From Plasmodium brasilianum (taxonomy: Eukaryota > Apicomplexa > Aconoidasida > Haemosporida > Plasmodiidae), in assembly GCF_023973825.1 (NCBI RefSeq), contig NC_090121.1:826001-890000 (forward strand): a stretch of 64,000 nt of DNA, written 5' to 3'. The notes beneath the pieces are model-generated. The model ran no database searches. It was not told where the DNA came from and worked only from the letters and a program-made list of their open reading frames with translations. This document shows positions 1-11,004 of this stretch, in pieces. Numbering within the stretch: position 1 is the stretch's first letter; every line of letters begins with the position of its first letter. Position numbers and translations under genes: made by a program.

Positions 1-693
1 ATAGACAGAAAGGTTCATGAATTTATAATTAAAAATAATGCATATCCATCTACATTAAATTATTATAAATTTCCAAAATCATGTTGTACATCTGTAAATG
101 AAATTGTTTGTCATGGAATACCAGATTATAGACCATTAGAAAATGGTGATATTATAAATATAGATATTAGTGTTTTTCTAAATGGTGTGCATTCAGATTT
201 GAATGAAACTTATTTTGTAGGTGATATTGACAAGGTCTCAAATGAAGCAAAAGAGTTAGTAGAAACTTGTTACTTCTCATTAATGGAAGCTATTAAAAAA
301 TGTAAACCCGGTATGTTATATAAAAATATAGGTAACATAATAGATGCTTATGTAACTAAAAAAAATTTTTCCGTTGTTCGGACATACTCAGGACATGGTG
401 TTGGAAAATTGTTTCATTCAAATCCTACTGTTCCTCATTTCAGAAAAAATAAAGCAGTAGGTATAATGAAACCTGGTCACATTTTTACAATTGAACCTAT
501 GATAAATCAAGGACATTATGGAGATATTTTATGGCCTGACAAATGGACAAGTGCAACATCGGATGGAAAATTATCAGCTCAGTTTGAACATACCTTGTTG
601 ATAACTGAAAAAGGAGTAGAAATTTTAACAAAGAGAACTGATGACTCTCCGAGCTTAGGTTTCGATACGAAGGATGATTTATATTACGCATAG
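1..693 (+). CDS. Methionine aminopeptidase type 1 (5' truncated by window)
   Basis: Removes the initiator methionine from nascent proteins; a two-metal M24-family enzyme. The frame is open from base 1, so the true start lies outside the window. All five metal ligands of the pita-bread fold can be placed in order: Asp in [10 protein letters not shown], Asp in HSDLNETY, His in SGHGVG, Glu in FTIEPMIN and Glu in QFEHTLL. The upstream [14 protein letters not shown] segment is also family-typical. The protein ends in a short acidic tail (DTKDDLYYA) before TAG. P. falciparum has several MetAP1 paralogues, and by neighbourhood this would be the one I recall as MetAP1b. Paralogue assignment is inference; the enzyme family is near certain. 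Confidence 0.93.
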   Translation: MDRKVHEFIIKNNAYPSTLNYYKFPKSCCTSVNEIVCHGIPDYRPLENGDIINIDISVFLNGVHSDLNETYFVGDIDKVSNEAKELVETCYFSLMEAIKKCKPGMLYKNIGNIIDAYVTKKNFSVVRTYSGHGVGKLFHSNPTVPHFRKNKAVGIMKPGHIFTIEPMINQGHYGDILWPDKWTSATSDGKLSAQFEHTLLITEKGVEILTKRTDDSPSLGFDTKDDLYYA

Positions 694-1026
694 GGGGAGT
701 TAGAAAAGAGGAAAACTAAAAAATAAAAAAATAATAAAAAATTTTAAATTTAAATAATGTTAACGTGCACATAATACCATTTTTGCACTTACCTCGGGCT
801 TGCACTTTGTATGTACGTTTCGTGCGTACAGTTCATACTTTTGACTTTTTCAATTTTTGATATCGTATGATAATTTTTATTGCCGTCTTTTCCCTTTGTT
901 AAATTTATAAAAACAAAAAACAAAGGCACAGTAATAATATTCTGAAGAGTTTTATTAATGCAATTTCATTTTTATAAACATTAATATATAAACATCCCTT
1001 TTTAAAAACCTTGCTTTTGTGTATTT

Positions 1027-1065
<39 letters not shown>

Positions 1066-2331
1066 TTTCCTTTTTATTCTATATAAAAATAATTGCATCA
1101 AAGATATATTGTCATAACCATTTTTCAAATTTCTAAAGCATTTCTTCCATTGAATTAAGTATTTTCAACTATAACCTATTTAGGTGGAGAAGAATTGGGG
1201 AATCGCTTATTTTACATTTAATTGTTGAGCATAATTTATATAATTTACGTTATTTAATTACACATAAGTATGTATATGTATATATATACAACTATGCATA
1301 TTGTTCATTCCCCCTCCACCTTTTAGAAGTCCTGTTTTACAATTACTGTTATTTAGCCTACGTACTACTTAAATGAGCATTATTCCGCGAAAGGAAAGAT
1401 ATTAAGGCATATAAAAATGCGCTTCCTTTTTAAGAATATAGATTTGAAAAAGAGCTCATTAATAATTTAAGAACAAAGTAAAAAGATGCAAACTCTTATT
1501 TATTTATTTTATTATTTTTTTTTTTTATTATTTTTATTATTATTATTTTTTTTTTTATACCTCTTAACATTTTGCAACTATGTTACAATATTCTGTGAAA
1601 TGTTTATGAAACGGTGACAGTGTAATTTACCCTAATTTGTTTTGCTTTCTTTTATATATTTTTATATATTTTTATATATATTTTCCCTTTTTTTACGTTG
1701 TTTTATATTCCTTTGCTTTATATGGCTACTTACCACTATATATAGTTTTTTTTTTTTTTTTTTTAATTTGCGCTCTTTTGCATGTGACATAAATGCTCCC
1801 CCTAAGCATCTTGAAATTTATTTTAATTTTTAAGAGTGTAGGAAAAAAATATTTTAGCTAACTGATAAACAAGAACTTACAACTATATAAATGAAGATGC
1901 ATATAAAACTAGTTGCAGGTTAACGAAGTTGTGAATGAATGAAGACTTAAAAAAAAAAAAAAGAAAAAATGCATAAAATGTATACAATGATATGCATTTA
2001 CAGTATTGATAATAAGTGTGTATTAACTGTTAAAAGGGTAAAAAAAAAAAAAAAAAGAGCAAAAAAGTGAAGAAGTGAAGAAGTGAAGAAGTGAAGAAGT
2101 GAAGAAGACGATATAATGAACATTTGTATTAATTACACAGATCATTTAAATTGTAGTTTTATTTTATTTTATTTTATTTTATTTATTTATTTTATTTATT
2201 TATTTTTTTTTTTTTTTCTTTTCCTATGTCACATATACCAAAAATAGAATTAAGATGAAGAAATGTAAATAATCATGATGTTTTTCCTTAAAATACAATT
2301 AAAAAAAAAAAAAAAATGAATAACTCGAATA
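694..2331. other. Intergenic, no gene seen
   Basis: Between the aminopeptidase stop and the RMI1-like start. It holds a poly-T run near 1028-1063, T-rich tracts at 1500-1555 and 1746-1764, a short GAAGT pentamer repeat near 2066-2106 and TTTTA-type repeats at 2157-2215. No conserved protein segment was recognised in any frame. It presumably holds the 3' UTR of the first gene and the promoter and 5' UTR of the second. Confidence 0.6.
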
Positions 2332-4578
2332 ATGAAAAAACTAATTGAAAAGAATGTGATAAAAATAAACTATAATAGGTTTCTAAAACAATATAAAACA
2401 AACATTGGGTGTGAGAAAGATGTAAATGATAAGGAATTGTATGAACATTTTATAATAAACCCTTTCACCTACTCTCAACCATTTGGCTGTTTGCCAAAAA
2501 ATTACTCAGATATAAAGGAGCATTATTTAGATGGAGTAAATATTTTCGAAATAGTTGATTATGTTAATATAAGTGAGCGCATGTATAAATTTGAAAACGT
2601 AACAGAAGACGATGACAAAGAAGAAAATGACGAGTTAAAAGATTTTATGACCAATTCAGAATCTGGAGAAATGGACAACATGGAAGTTTCTACTACAAGA
2701 AGACGGGGAAAGAAAAACAAAAAAAATAATATAAAAAAGGTAGGTAGTAGAAAAGCGAACCGCGATGGTCGTGTTGATGCTGATCAGGTTGATGATGACA
2801 ATGATGATAAAAAAGACGGTAATCAGTTTAACAACAATAATAACAGATTTAGGAGGATGTATCGTTTTTTATTATTTGATGGAAATAGTTTTATTTATGC
2901 TTATGAACAACAATTTAATGAAAATTTTAATTATCTTGATATGAATAAATATAAATACCCCAAAATTATTTTATATAATAGACCTACTATTCGACGTGGT
3001 GCAATATTACTAAAGAAAAATCAAGCAGCTATTTTGTTTAAAGGGTCTAAAATAGCAGAAGCTTATGATAATATGGAGGAGAATGAAATTGATGAAGTAG
3101 ATCCCATAAGAGGACAAAATAATTTTATAGAATTAGCACATGACACTACAAAAACGGATAATTTTGTGAATAGTACAATTATACATAAAAAGAAAGAATT
3201 TAATAAAAATGTGTGTAATACTACGAGAAATTTTTATTATGATAATACACATTCGGGTGAGAATTGTTATAATAAATCAGTGGTCAAAAATACAAGTAAC
3301 AAGATCTTATATCATAGCAATAATCCTGGTAACTGTAACTGGTACAATCAACAAGATGTTGACATGTTTGGTAAAGAATGCACCAATAGATCATATAATT
3401 ATAATTTTAACGGAGATTATCACAGTATGGAAAATGGTAAAGCAAATTATTATGGCAATTATCAGAACGAAGATAAAAACCGTATTCATAACAGTAGTCC
3501 TTACAGTACATATAAAAATGAAAGCAATAATTTTAACTCTACATTTAAATCGGACAACTCAAATTGTTGTGTCATCACTAATAGCAATAGTGGCAATAAT
3601 GGCAATAATGGCAATAATGGCAATAATGGCAATAATATTAGCAGAGATGAGTACACCAGTGTTAATGTTCTAGCCAACAATGATAATTATAGTTATTCGG
3701 AGAAGTGCCATAATAATAATTACTCCCAGAAACACGTAAATGAATATCAAACCAAGCATGGTAGTGAATTCTTAATAAAAGAGGGAAGGAATAGCTATTA
3801 TATAAAAGATAGTACTAATTACACTAATGAATGTGATAAGTTTTACTCTAGAAGATGTAATGATGACCAGTCTACAAAATTTATTAACACATATTCTGAC
3901 ATGCGTGACACATATCACCTTACGAGATGTGAATCAAGTGAAAAAAGAATCAAAATAGACAATTGTTCTGAAGAAATAAGGAACAAACGTAACTATAACG
4001 ATATAAAATTAGTGAATAATCAAAGATTAAATAATAATATAGAAGAAAAGAGATGCGTTTGTTTCGATAGTAACAATAATCCAAATAATAGTAACAATAA
4101 TGGTGCCAGTTATTTAAATGATAAAGGTAACTATGATTATGTAGATGGCTGCAACTCAGAAATCTGCACACATCAAAAAAAGGACAGATATGCATTTGAA
4201 AGTGAAACAGGTAACAACTGTTTGGGAAAACCATTTGAAAATGTGCACTCTTCCATAAGTCATGTGCATAGTAGTAATAGCATATGTTATAATAAAAATT
4301 ACGATAGGGGAAACTTTTCAGAACAAGACAATAAATACTGTGGAAAATTACATAATAGCACATTTTCAGCAAAAAACGGTATGCACGATAATTCTGATGT
4401 AATAAAAAAAGATGAACAATTCAATGAATGTAACCAAAATAACCATTCCAAGAATTCAAAAAATTCTACTGATTTAATCGATTTGACGGAAGGATTTTTT
4501 TTATCTGATTTTTTTCACAAATCGAAGGATTTAAATAACGTAAATAATAATAGTGATGTTATCATATTAGATGATTGA
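2332..4578 (+). CDS. RMI1: RMI1-like OB-fold protein (RecQ-mediated genome instability protein 1)
   Basis: RMI1 partners topoisomerase III and a RecQ helicase to dissolve double Holliday junctions. The single 748-aa exon shows an RMI1-like N-terminus at about residues 30-87 (NPFTYSQ, CLPKNYSD, IFEIVDYVNISERMY), where the family has its sDL...LP...LQI.dIs..Y pattern. Residues 90-172 are an acidic/basic insert. An OB-fold core at about 175-244 (FLLFDGNSFIYAYEQ, KIILYNRPTIRRGAILL, AAILFKG) matches the family's mL.LtDG...a.E / G.KilL.n..vR.GillL / vLgG pattern. About 480 Asn-rich residues follow, including GNN repeats. The C-terminus carries LIDLTE (715-720) and DVIILDD (742-748), both resembling SUMO-interaction motifs. 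Family assignment is by motif memory, and no second OB fold was seen. A 10-codon ORF (2316-2348) overlaps the start in another frame. Confidence 0.62.
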   Translation: MKKLIEKNVIKINYNRFLKQYKTNIGCEKDVNDKELYEHFIINPFTYSQPFGCLPKNYSDIKEHYLDGVNIFEIVDYVNISERMYKFENVTEDDDKEENDELKDFMTNSESGEMDNMEVSTTRRRGKKNKKNNIKKVGSRKANRDGRVDADQVDDDNDDKKDGNQFNNNNNRFRRMYRFLLFDGNSFIYAYEQQFNENFNYLDMNKYKYPKIILYNRPTIRRGAILLKKNQAAILFKGSKIAEAYDNMEENEIDEVDPIRGQNNFIELAHDTTKTDNFVNSTIIHKKKEFNKNVCNTTRNFYYDNTHSGENCYNKSVVKNTSNKILYHSNNPGNCNWYNQQDVDMFGKECTNRSYNYNFNGDYHSMENGKANYYGNYQNEDKNRIHNSSPYSTYKNESNNFNSTFKSDNSNCCVITNSNSGNNGNNGNNGNNGNNISRDEYTSVNVLANNDNYSYSEKCHNNNYSQKHVNEYQTKHGSEFLIKEGRNSYYIKDSTNYTNECDKFYSRRCNDDQSTKFINTYSDMRDTYHLTRCESSEKRIKIDNCSEEIRNKRNYNDIKLVNNQRLNNNIEEKRCVCFDSNNNPNNSNNNGASYLNDKGNYDYVDGCNSEICTHQKKDRYAFESETGNNCLGKPFENVHSSISHVHSSNSICYNKNYDRGNFSEQDNKYCGKLHNSTFSAKNGMHDNSDVIKKDEQFNECNQNNHSKNSKNSTDLIDLTEGFFLSDFFHKSKDLNNVNNNSDVIILDD

Positions 4579-4580
4579 TT

Positions 4581-4622
<42 letters not shown>

Positions 4623-4675
4623 TTTTATCTATTTACCTTGCATTCATTCATGTCATATGTATACAAAAAATGAAG

Positions 4676-4711
<36 letters not shown>

Positions 4712-5114
4712 GGCATGCACAAGTAAGGTAAAATTGAGCCATATATTTTTAAATGTCTAATATTATTTCAAACATTTTTTTTTGAAAAACAGTTACATAA
4801 AATGTTAATGTGAGAGAATTAATTTGAAAATGTGTATATTATTAAATGAACACATACACATATTTTTTGTAAATTTCGTATGTGAAAAATTGTATGATAT
4901 TTTCCTTTTTTCTTTTTTTATATAACTTCTCATAACTGCGTTATTTCTGATGGTTGCGCTCTTTTTTGTAATTTCCTATGTAATTGTATTATTTTTATAT
5001 GAATAAATAAGAAAAAGAAATTCGCACACACAAACACCCGTACATACACATATATATGTATATGTGTATATACATATATATATAAATATGTGCACATGTG
5101 CAAATTTGAAAATG
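4579..5114. other. Convergent intergenic region
   Basis: Lies between two facing stop codons (RMI1-like + strand, nucleotidyltransferase - strand). It holds a poly-T run near 4585-4617 and a poly-A run near 4676-4709, then TATA-rich sequence. These tracts sit where both 3' UTRs would end. No gene was recognised. Confidence 0.6.
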
Positions 5115-7016
5115 TTAGGAATAAATTAAATTATCGCTAAAAGAGCATACGTCTTTCCATGATCCGTTGTTTTTTAAAATTTTATATGCTCTCTTCATTT
5201 CATTTACAATAGTCTTATAATTTTGAGGCAAAACATTTGCAACATCCTTTCCTACTTCAAAAGGATTATCAACAAAAAGAAAATAAGATTCATAATTTTT
5301 TAATGCTTGGAAGTTTTGGTAATAATCATTTATATCCCTTATTGCTATTATACCACTTTTATACTTATAGCCATAAAATTTAAAAAACTCTATTAATAGT
5401 GTTGAAATGTCTACATCAAAATTATTGCAACTGTTATTCTTATTGTTACTGTTACTACCACTGTAGCTGTATCTGTCACGGGCACAATTGTCATAACTGC
5501 TATAACTGTTACAGTTATTCATCCTTTTTAATTCTTCTCTTATAACAGCTTCATCTTGACAAAATTTGCAGTCAACACCCATTACATAAAATGGTTTCTC
5601 ATTTCTTTTAAATGAAATGTCTTGTAGTGATGGTAATATTTTCGGTTCCACAACATACTGCAGAAAATGAATTAACATTAAAATTAATGAAAAAGATGAT
5701 AAAAATCCTTTTGATCTATCATTTATATTTCTATTTTTTGACCAATATTTTAAAGCTATTCCCATGATTTGTAATCTTTTATCTATACTTACGTATTTTT
5801 GAATTAATTTTGAATTAATTACTGCTAATATATTATTTATTGAAATGTCACATGATAACTCAAATGAATTTTTATAACATTTACAATAAAAGTGTATAAT
5901 GGGTACTTTGGCTGAAAACCTTTGTTCAATTATTCCATTATTAAAACTATCTAATATTAAACAAATTTTTTTTAAAAATTTTACCTGATCTTTTCTATTA
6001 AGTAATACAGGTATTTGGATACATATATCAATATCACTATTTTTCGTCCACAAACCATTTATTATAGAACCGAATGGAGTTACATGACAATTTTTATAAT
6101 GTTTATTTATTTCATTTTGCAAAAAATTAAGAAACAACTTTACATTGTTAATATCGTTCTGTAAAGGCCTTAATGATATTTCTAACTTTTTTAATTCTTC
6201 ACTCAATGAATTAACCTTGTTAGGTTTATTCGGATTATATACTTTTTCCTTTTTATTTATATATGAATTTAAATAATATTTCATCTCTGTATAGTCCTTA
6301 CTTTTACTATCACCATTCACGTTGCTTCCTTTCATCATAGACGAATAATTATTAAAATACGAAACATCATTAGAATATGAAGAATGCATATTTTTACACA
6401 CACTAATGGTATTATTCCTTTCCTCATTAGTTTTTTTATTACCATGTAAATCTACATAATTAGTAGTACATTTTGTCGTTACGATGTCGTTATTTGTTGC
6501 TTCCACCAAATTATTATTGTACGAAAGATAATCAACATATTTATCATAGCTACTAGGTATTTTTCTACTACTGTTCTTGTGTGTAGCTATGTGAGTGCTA
6601 TTTTTCAATTCAGATCTATCATATGAAGAAGCTTTCTCATCACGAACTCTATTTGTATTAGAGGAAATTTCGGGATAGACCTTCCCAACAGTTTCGCCTA
6701 TTTCTTCTCCTTTTTCTTTTACTTCTTTTTCTTCTGCTTCTACTTCATCATCTGAATCGTCACTACTGATATAACTACACACACTGTCCGTAACCTTAGC
6801 GTTAGTTAACTGAATGCCTTTATCTATTTCGCTCGCTCTATTTCTTACAATATTCTTTTCTACATATGTGCTATACGGGATAAAAAAATTATTCTTTTTA
6901 TAAAAAGGAAAATTAAAAATTTGGAAGTTATTTATACTTTCATAAAAATTTGAAATATGCAATTTTTGTTTTCTTCTCCAAATATATGAAAGCACAGAAA
7001 ATTTTTTAACGTTCAT
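5115..7016 (-). CDS. Non-canonical poly(A)/terminal uridylyl polymerase-like nucleotidyltransferase
   Basis: Adds nucleotides to RNA 3' ends, or belongs to the same DNA polymerase beta-like family. It is 633 aa in one exon. The catalytic domain starts near residue 270. GS at 316-317 is followed by NSDIDICIQ, whose D328 and D330 are the metal-binding pair; the third Asp is D390 in ELSCDISINN. A PAP-associated region follows: LQIMGIALKYWSKNR (415-429), KGFLSSFSLILMLIHFLQ, FDVDISTLLIEFFKFYGY (533-550), and NPFEVGKDVANVL (584-596), which corresponds to the family's DPFe..NVA motif. The first 260 residues are low complexity, with a basic N-terminus (MNVKKFSVLSYIWRRKQK) that could target mitochondrion or apicoplast, and an acidic Glu-rich patch at 85-110. 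No RNA-binding domain was seen. Poly(A) versus U addition cannot be decided by eye. Confidence 0.85.
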   Translation of the reverse strand: MNVKKFSVLSYIWRRKQKLHISNFYESINNFQIFNFPFYKKNNFFIPYSTYVEKNIVRNRASEIDKGIQLTNAKVTDSVCSYISSDDSDDEVEAEEKEVKEKGEEIGETVGKVYPEISSNTNRVRDEKASSYDRSELKNSTHIATHKNSSRKIPSSYDKYVDYLSYNNNLVEATNNDIVTTKCTTNYVDLHGNKKTNEERNNTISVCKNMHSSYSNDVSYFNNYSSMMKGSNVNGDSKSKDYTEMKYYLNSYINKKEKVYNPNKPNKVNSLSEELKKLEISLRPLQNDINNVKLFLNFLQNEINKHYKNCHVTPFGSIINGLWTKNSDIDICIQIPVLLNRKDQVKFLKKICLILDSFNNGIIEQRFSAKVPIIHFYCKCYKNSFELSCDISINNILAVINSKLIQKYVSIDKRLQIMGIALKYWSKNRNINDRSKGFLSSFSLILMLIHFLQYVVEPKILPSLQDISFKRNEKPFYVMGVDCKFCQDEAVIREELKRMNNCNSYSSYDNCARDRYSYSGSNSNNKNNSCNNFDVDISTLLIEFFKFYGYKYKSGIIAIRDINDYYQNFQALKNYESYFLFVDNPFEVGKDVANVLPQNYKTIVNEMKRAYKILKNNGSWKDVCSFSDNLIYS

Positions 7017-8354
7017 TTCATTTTATTTACAGGGAATCATCTTTATTTCTATAAGAGTATCAAAAATTTTTAGCAAATATCATGCGTAAAATCGTAGTAA
7101 AACTTTATAGAGTGTTCCTTCTTACCTCTGCGCTGTTATATACATACGAATTTATTTGCATATTTGTAGAGGTATTCGTTTATGTATATATATCTATCTA
7201 TGCCCGTGTTCGCTCATTTTTTTTTTTTTTGAAATATATGAATACGCACTTATATATGTATATAAATATATATATTCATATGTATATATATATTCGTTTA
7301 TGTGTTTATTCTGTTATTCACTGTGCAAATTTTTGTTTACACGTTTGCTCATTTATTATTGTAGTTGCCTACAAGCTAATTTGTACAGTAATCTTATGTA
7401 CTTTGCGCAATAACACGGTTGTTCAGTTTTCCTTTACTTTTAATGTATAATGGGAAAAACGGCAAATTACATAGAATTTAAGAATATGTAACATTATTCA
7501 ATTATATATTTGAATGAATTTATATTAAATTGTTGATTGAACACTTATTTTAATAAATTTTATATTTTCCATACATATATCTTAGAGAAAAGAATATGCA
7601 TTTATAAAAATGAAGCTATGATGTAACCGTTGTTATGCGTACAAAAGTTTATAAAATAAAAAAAAAGAAAAATGAAAAGGATTATACACACATGGTTCAC
7701 TTGGCATGAAAATTTTTACATAAAATTAAAGGAACTAATTTTGTAGATAACAAGGTGCAACTTAAAAAATGATAATTATTAAAAGAGCTCACTTGTATGT
7801 TTTCTCATTATGCACAAATTAGGTGTAAGCTCTGCATACATATGCACATGCATATATACATATACTCGCACAAATACATCATACGCACATATACATCTAT
7901 ACAAACATAAACATGTATATGCACATATATGTTTGTATTATGCTAGATAGACGTCAAAAACGCTTATGCAATAAAAATAATTTCACCTAAGCTTAAATAA
8001 ATGAATAAGCGAATACGAATTAAGGCAGTTAATTAAAAGTAACTCCATAAGTATGCGATCTTTTTAAAATAATTGAAAAACTTTCACATTACTGTGAAGT
8101 TAAAAAGGGGTATTATATTTGAGCTTCAACAAGCTGCACTTTATTTTCTTACAAAATATGTAATAGCATGTGCATATATGTATACATATATACATATATA
8201 TGTGGGCAAATTGTGGAAACATACAACATTTACTTCTCTCCTTAACAGGAATCCTGTTTGACTTTTTTTTTTTTTTTTTTTTAATTTAAAATGTAGAAAA
8301 TTAAAGGTACATATGCATTATCGTATTTTGCTGTAATCCTTCATTTTTTTTTTT

Positions 8355-8431
<77 letters not shown>

Positions 8432-8487
8432 TTTATTTTTTTTTTTTGGTTATTCCCATTTTCTGCACCGTTCCATGTTACCTAATT
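7017..8487. other. Intergenic between nucleotidyltransferase start and HSP60 stop
   Basis: Contains TA-rich microsatellites (7240-7320, 7840-7930, 8170-8200) and a poly-T run of 73 bases at 8357-8429 directly downstream of HSP60 on its coding strand. The overlapping ORFs near 7082-7450 and 8073-8261 are Tyr/Ile/Phe-rich translations of TA repeats and are not considered coding. Nothing else recognised. Confidence 0.6.
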
Positions 8488-10698
8488 TCAGTACATGCCA
8501 CCCATATCTCCCATGGAGTTAACTGAATTCATATGAGACTGGGATTCTTCACCTTTACCATCTTTGAAGTCAACAATTGCTACTTCAGTTGTGGTCATTA
8601 AGGATGCTATAGAGGCTGCATCCGATATAGCCGTCTTAACAACTTTAGTAGGATCAATAATGCCTGACTCAATCATATTTACATATTTTCCTTCTTGAGC
8701 ATTAAATCCAATGTTACAGTTTTTTTCTTTCAAAATATTTCCAGCTACTACTGATCCCTCATGTCCAGCATTTTCGGCAATTTGTTTAATAGGAGCTTTA
8801 CAAGCATCTTTGATAATATTTACACCAACTCGTTGATCATAATTATCTGTTTGTACTGAATCTAATTCTTTTGAAGCGAATAATAATGCACTACCACCAC
8901 CTGGTACTATGCCTTCTTCAACAGCAGCTTTCGTTGCACATAACGCATCTTGTATTCTATCTTTTATTTCATTAACTTCAACTTCACTTATTCCACCTAC
9001 TTTAATTAAAGCAACTCCTCCTGTAATCTTAGCTAATCGTTCTTGTAATTTCTCTTTTTCATAATCAGATGTATTCATTTTTATAGCATTTCTTATACTT
9101 TCACATCTTTCATTTATTTCATCTTTTTTCCCTTCCCCTTCCATAATTAAAGTACTATCTTTTGTAACATTAATAGATTTAGCTTTACCTAAGTAAGAAA
9201 CAACATCTGGATCATCTAGTTTTAATCCTGTTTCTTCTGTAACCACTTTAGCACCTGTCATAACAGCAATATCATGAACAAGGGCTTTTCTATGTTCGCC
9301 AAATCCTGGTGCTTTTACTGCACATATTTTTAAACCTAACCTTAATTTATTTACTATCAATGTAGCCAAAGCATCACTATCCACATCTTCTGCTATTACT
9401 AATAAGGATGACTGATTTTGTAAAACATGTTCTAATACAGGTAATAAAGACTTAACACTTGAAATTTTTTTTTCATGAATAAGAATATATGGCTTATCAA
9501 GCTCAACCTTTTGATCTTTACTATTATTAATAAAATATGGTGATATATAACCTCTATCAAATTTTATTCCTTCTACTATTTCTAATTCATGTTGTAATGT
9601 CTTTCCTTCTGTAACTGTAATTGTTCCTTCCTTTCCAACCTTTTTCATCGTATCAGCAATAAGTTGACCAATGTTTTTATCACCATTAGCTGATATACTA
9701 GCTACGTTGAATATTTCTTCTGTCGTTGTAACATCTTTTTTTATAGAATTTAAATATTCTAAAACTTTGTCAACCCCTTTATTTATCCCTCTTAATAAAT
9801 CCATTGGATTCATACCAGAATCTACTGCCTTACAACCTTGTTGAAAAATAGACCTAGCTAAAATCGTAGCCGTAGTTGTACCATCACCTGCTTTGTCATT
9901 AGTATTTGCAGCAACCTGCTTAACCATTTGTGCACCTAAATTTGCTAATTTGTTGTTAAATTCAATGCTTTTTGCAACTGTTACACCATCCTTTGTAATT
10001 TTTGGAGAACCAAATGACTGCTCTATTATCACGTTTCTGCCTTTTGGACCCAATGTTACACTCACAGCATCTGCCAATTTATTGCATCCTAAAAGGACCC
10101 ACAAAAAATAAAAAAAAAATAAAAAAAGATAAATTAAATTTAATATATTGCAGTGAACTCATCTTATTGTTGCGCAGAGTTCAGCAAAATGACAATCAAA
10201 AAAAAGCATGCATGTGCATGTATACACACATGCATGAGTATATATGTATATTCTTTCACAAGTTCAGATGCTTTGGATTTCCCATAATGATGTAGTAGCA
10301 GATGTAGTAGCAGATGTAGTAGCAGATGTAGTAGCAGATGTAGTAGCAGATGTAGTAGCAGATGTAGTAGCAGATGTAGTAGCAGATGTAGTAGCAGATG
10401 TAGTAGCAGATGTAGTAGCAGATGTAGTAGCAGATGTAGTAGCAGATGTAGTAGCAAATGTAGTAGCAGATCTTGGATCATATGTAGATCCAAATGCATA
10501 CGTAATCATTTGTCACGCATGCGCATTTACTCCTTTGGACGTTTTAATTTAACCTGTAAGCATCGCCGTTCGAGCATCGCTTCCAAATCGTATATCCTTA
10601 GATATGTTCCTTTTCTGAATTGCATTTAAAATTGATGCATGTTTATTTCCACTGCTGCTACTGCTATTGAGAATTTTCCCACGTAATGTATATATCAT
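8488..10698 (-). CDS. HSP60: Mitochondrial chaperonin HSP60/Cpn60, two exons
   Basis: Group I chaperonin that folds imported mitochondrial proteins in an ATP-driven ring with Cpn10. Exon 1 is 10698-10554 (145 nt) and encodes a presequence-like N-terminus, then NISKDIRFGSDARTAMLTG. The intron is 10553-10089. Exon 2 is 10088-8488 and continues CNKLADAVSVTLGPKGRNV. Phases match (1 nt + 2 nt restore Gly), giving 581 aa, about the family length. Visible motifs are the ATP-binding GDGTTTATILAR, the chaperonin signature AAVEEGIVPGGGSALL and the mitochondrial-type tail ending MGDMGGMY. The start was chosen because exon 1 restores the universally conserved segment missing from the exon 2 ORF. The 465-bp intron carries a 12-bp minisatellite. 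Mitochondrial rather than apicoplast Cpn60 is inferred from the GGM tail. Confidence 0.96.
10289..10468 (-). repeat. 15 x 12-bp minisatellite inside the HSP60 intron
   Basis: Unit GATGTAGTAGCA (+ strand) repeats exactly in register from 10289 to 10468. That is 15 units, with a single G-to-A change at the start of the last one. Because 12 is divisible by 3, several frames on both strands stay open and give false ORFs such as VVAD, TSAT and LLLH repeats. Splicing of HSP60 removes the whole array. Confidence 0.97.
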
Positions 10699-10971
10699 TT
10701 TTTTTCTAAGTGATAAATGAACTTTAAAATTTTTTTTTTTTCAGTTATTTTTTTTGATGTATTTGATACTTGAAATATGATGATATTATGTATTTAAAAA
10801 ATTATACACTCGATGTGCTCATTTACTTTTTTGATTAAAATAAAATAAAATAAAGTAAAAAAAGGAAAACAATTATATGTATCTTATTTGTGAAATTACA
10901 TAAAAAGAATGATTAACAATTCAAAGTTTTTCGAAAAAGAGGGAACAAAAAATTTTCGAGTATGCAGTATT

Positions 10972-11004
<33 letters not shown>

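Noticed and set aside
10164..10552. Long ORFs on both strands across the HSP60 intron array
   Set aside because: They translate a 12-bp repeat lacking stops; splicing of HSP60 exon 1 to exon 2 removes the region.
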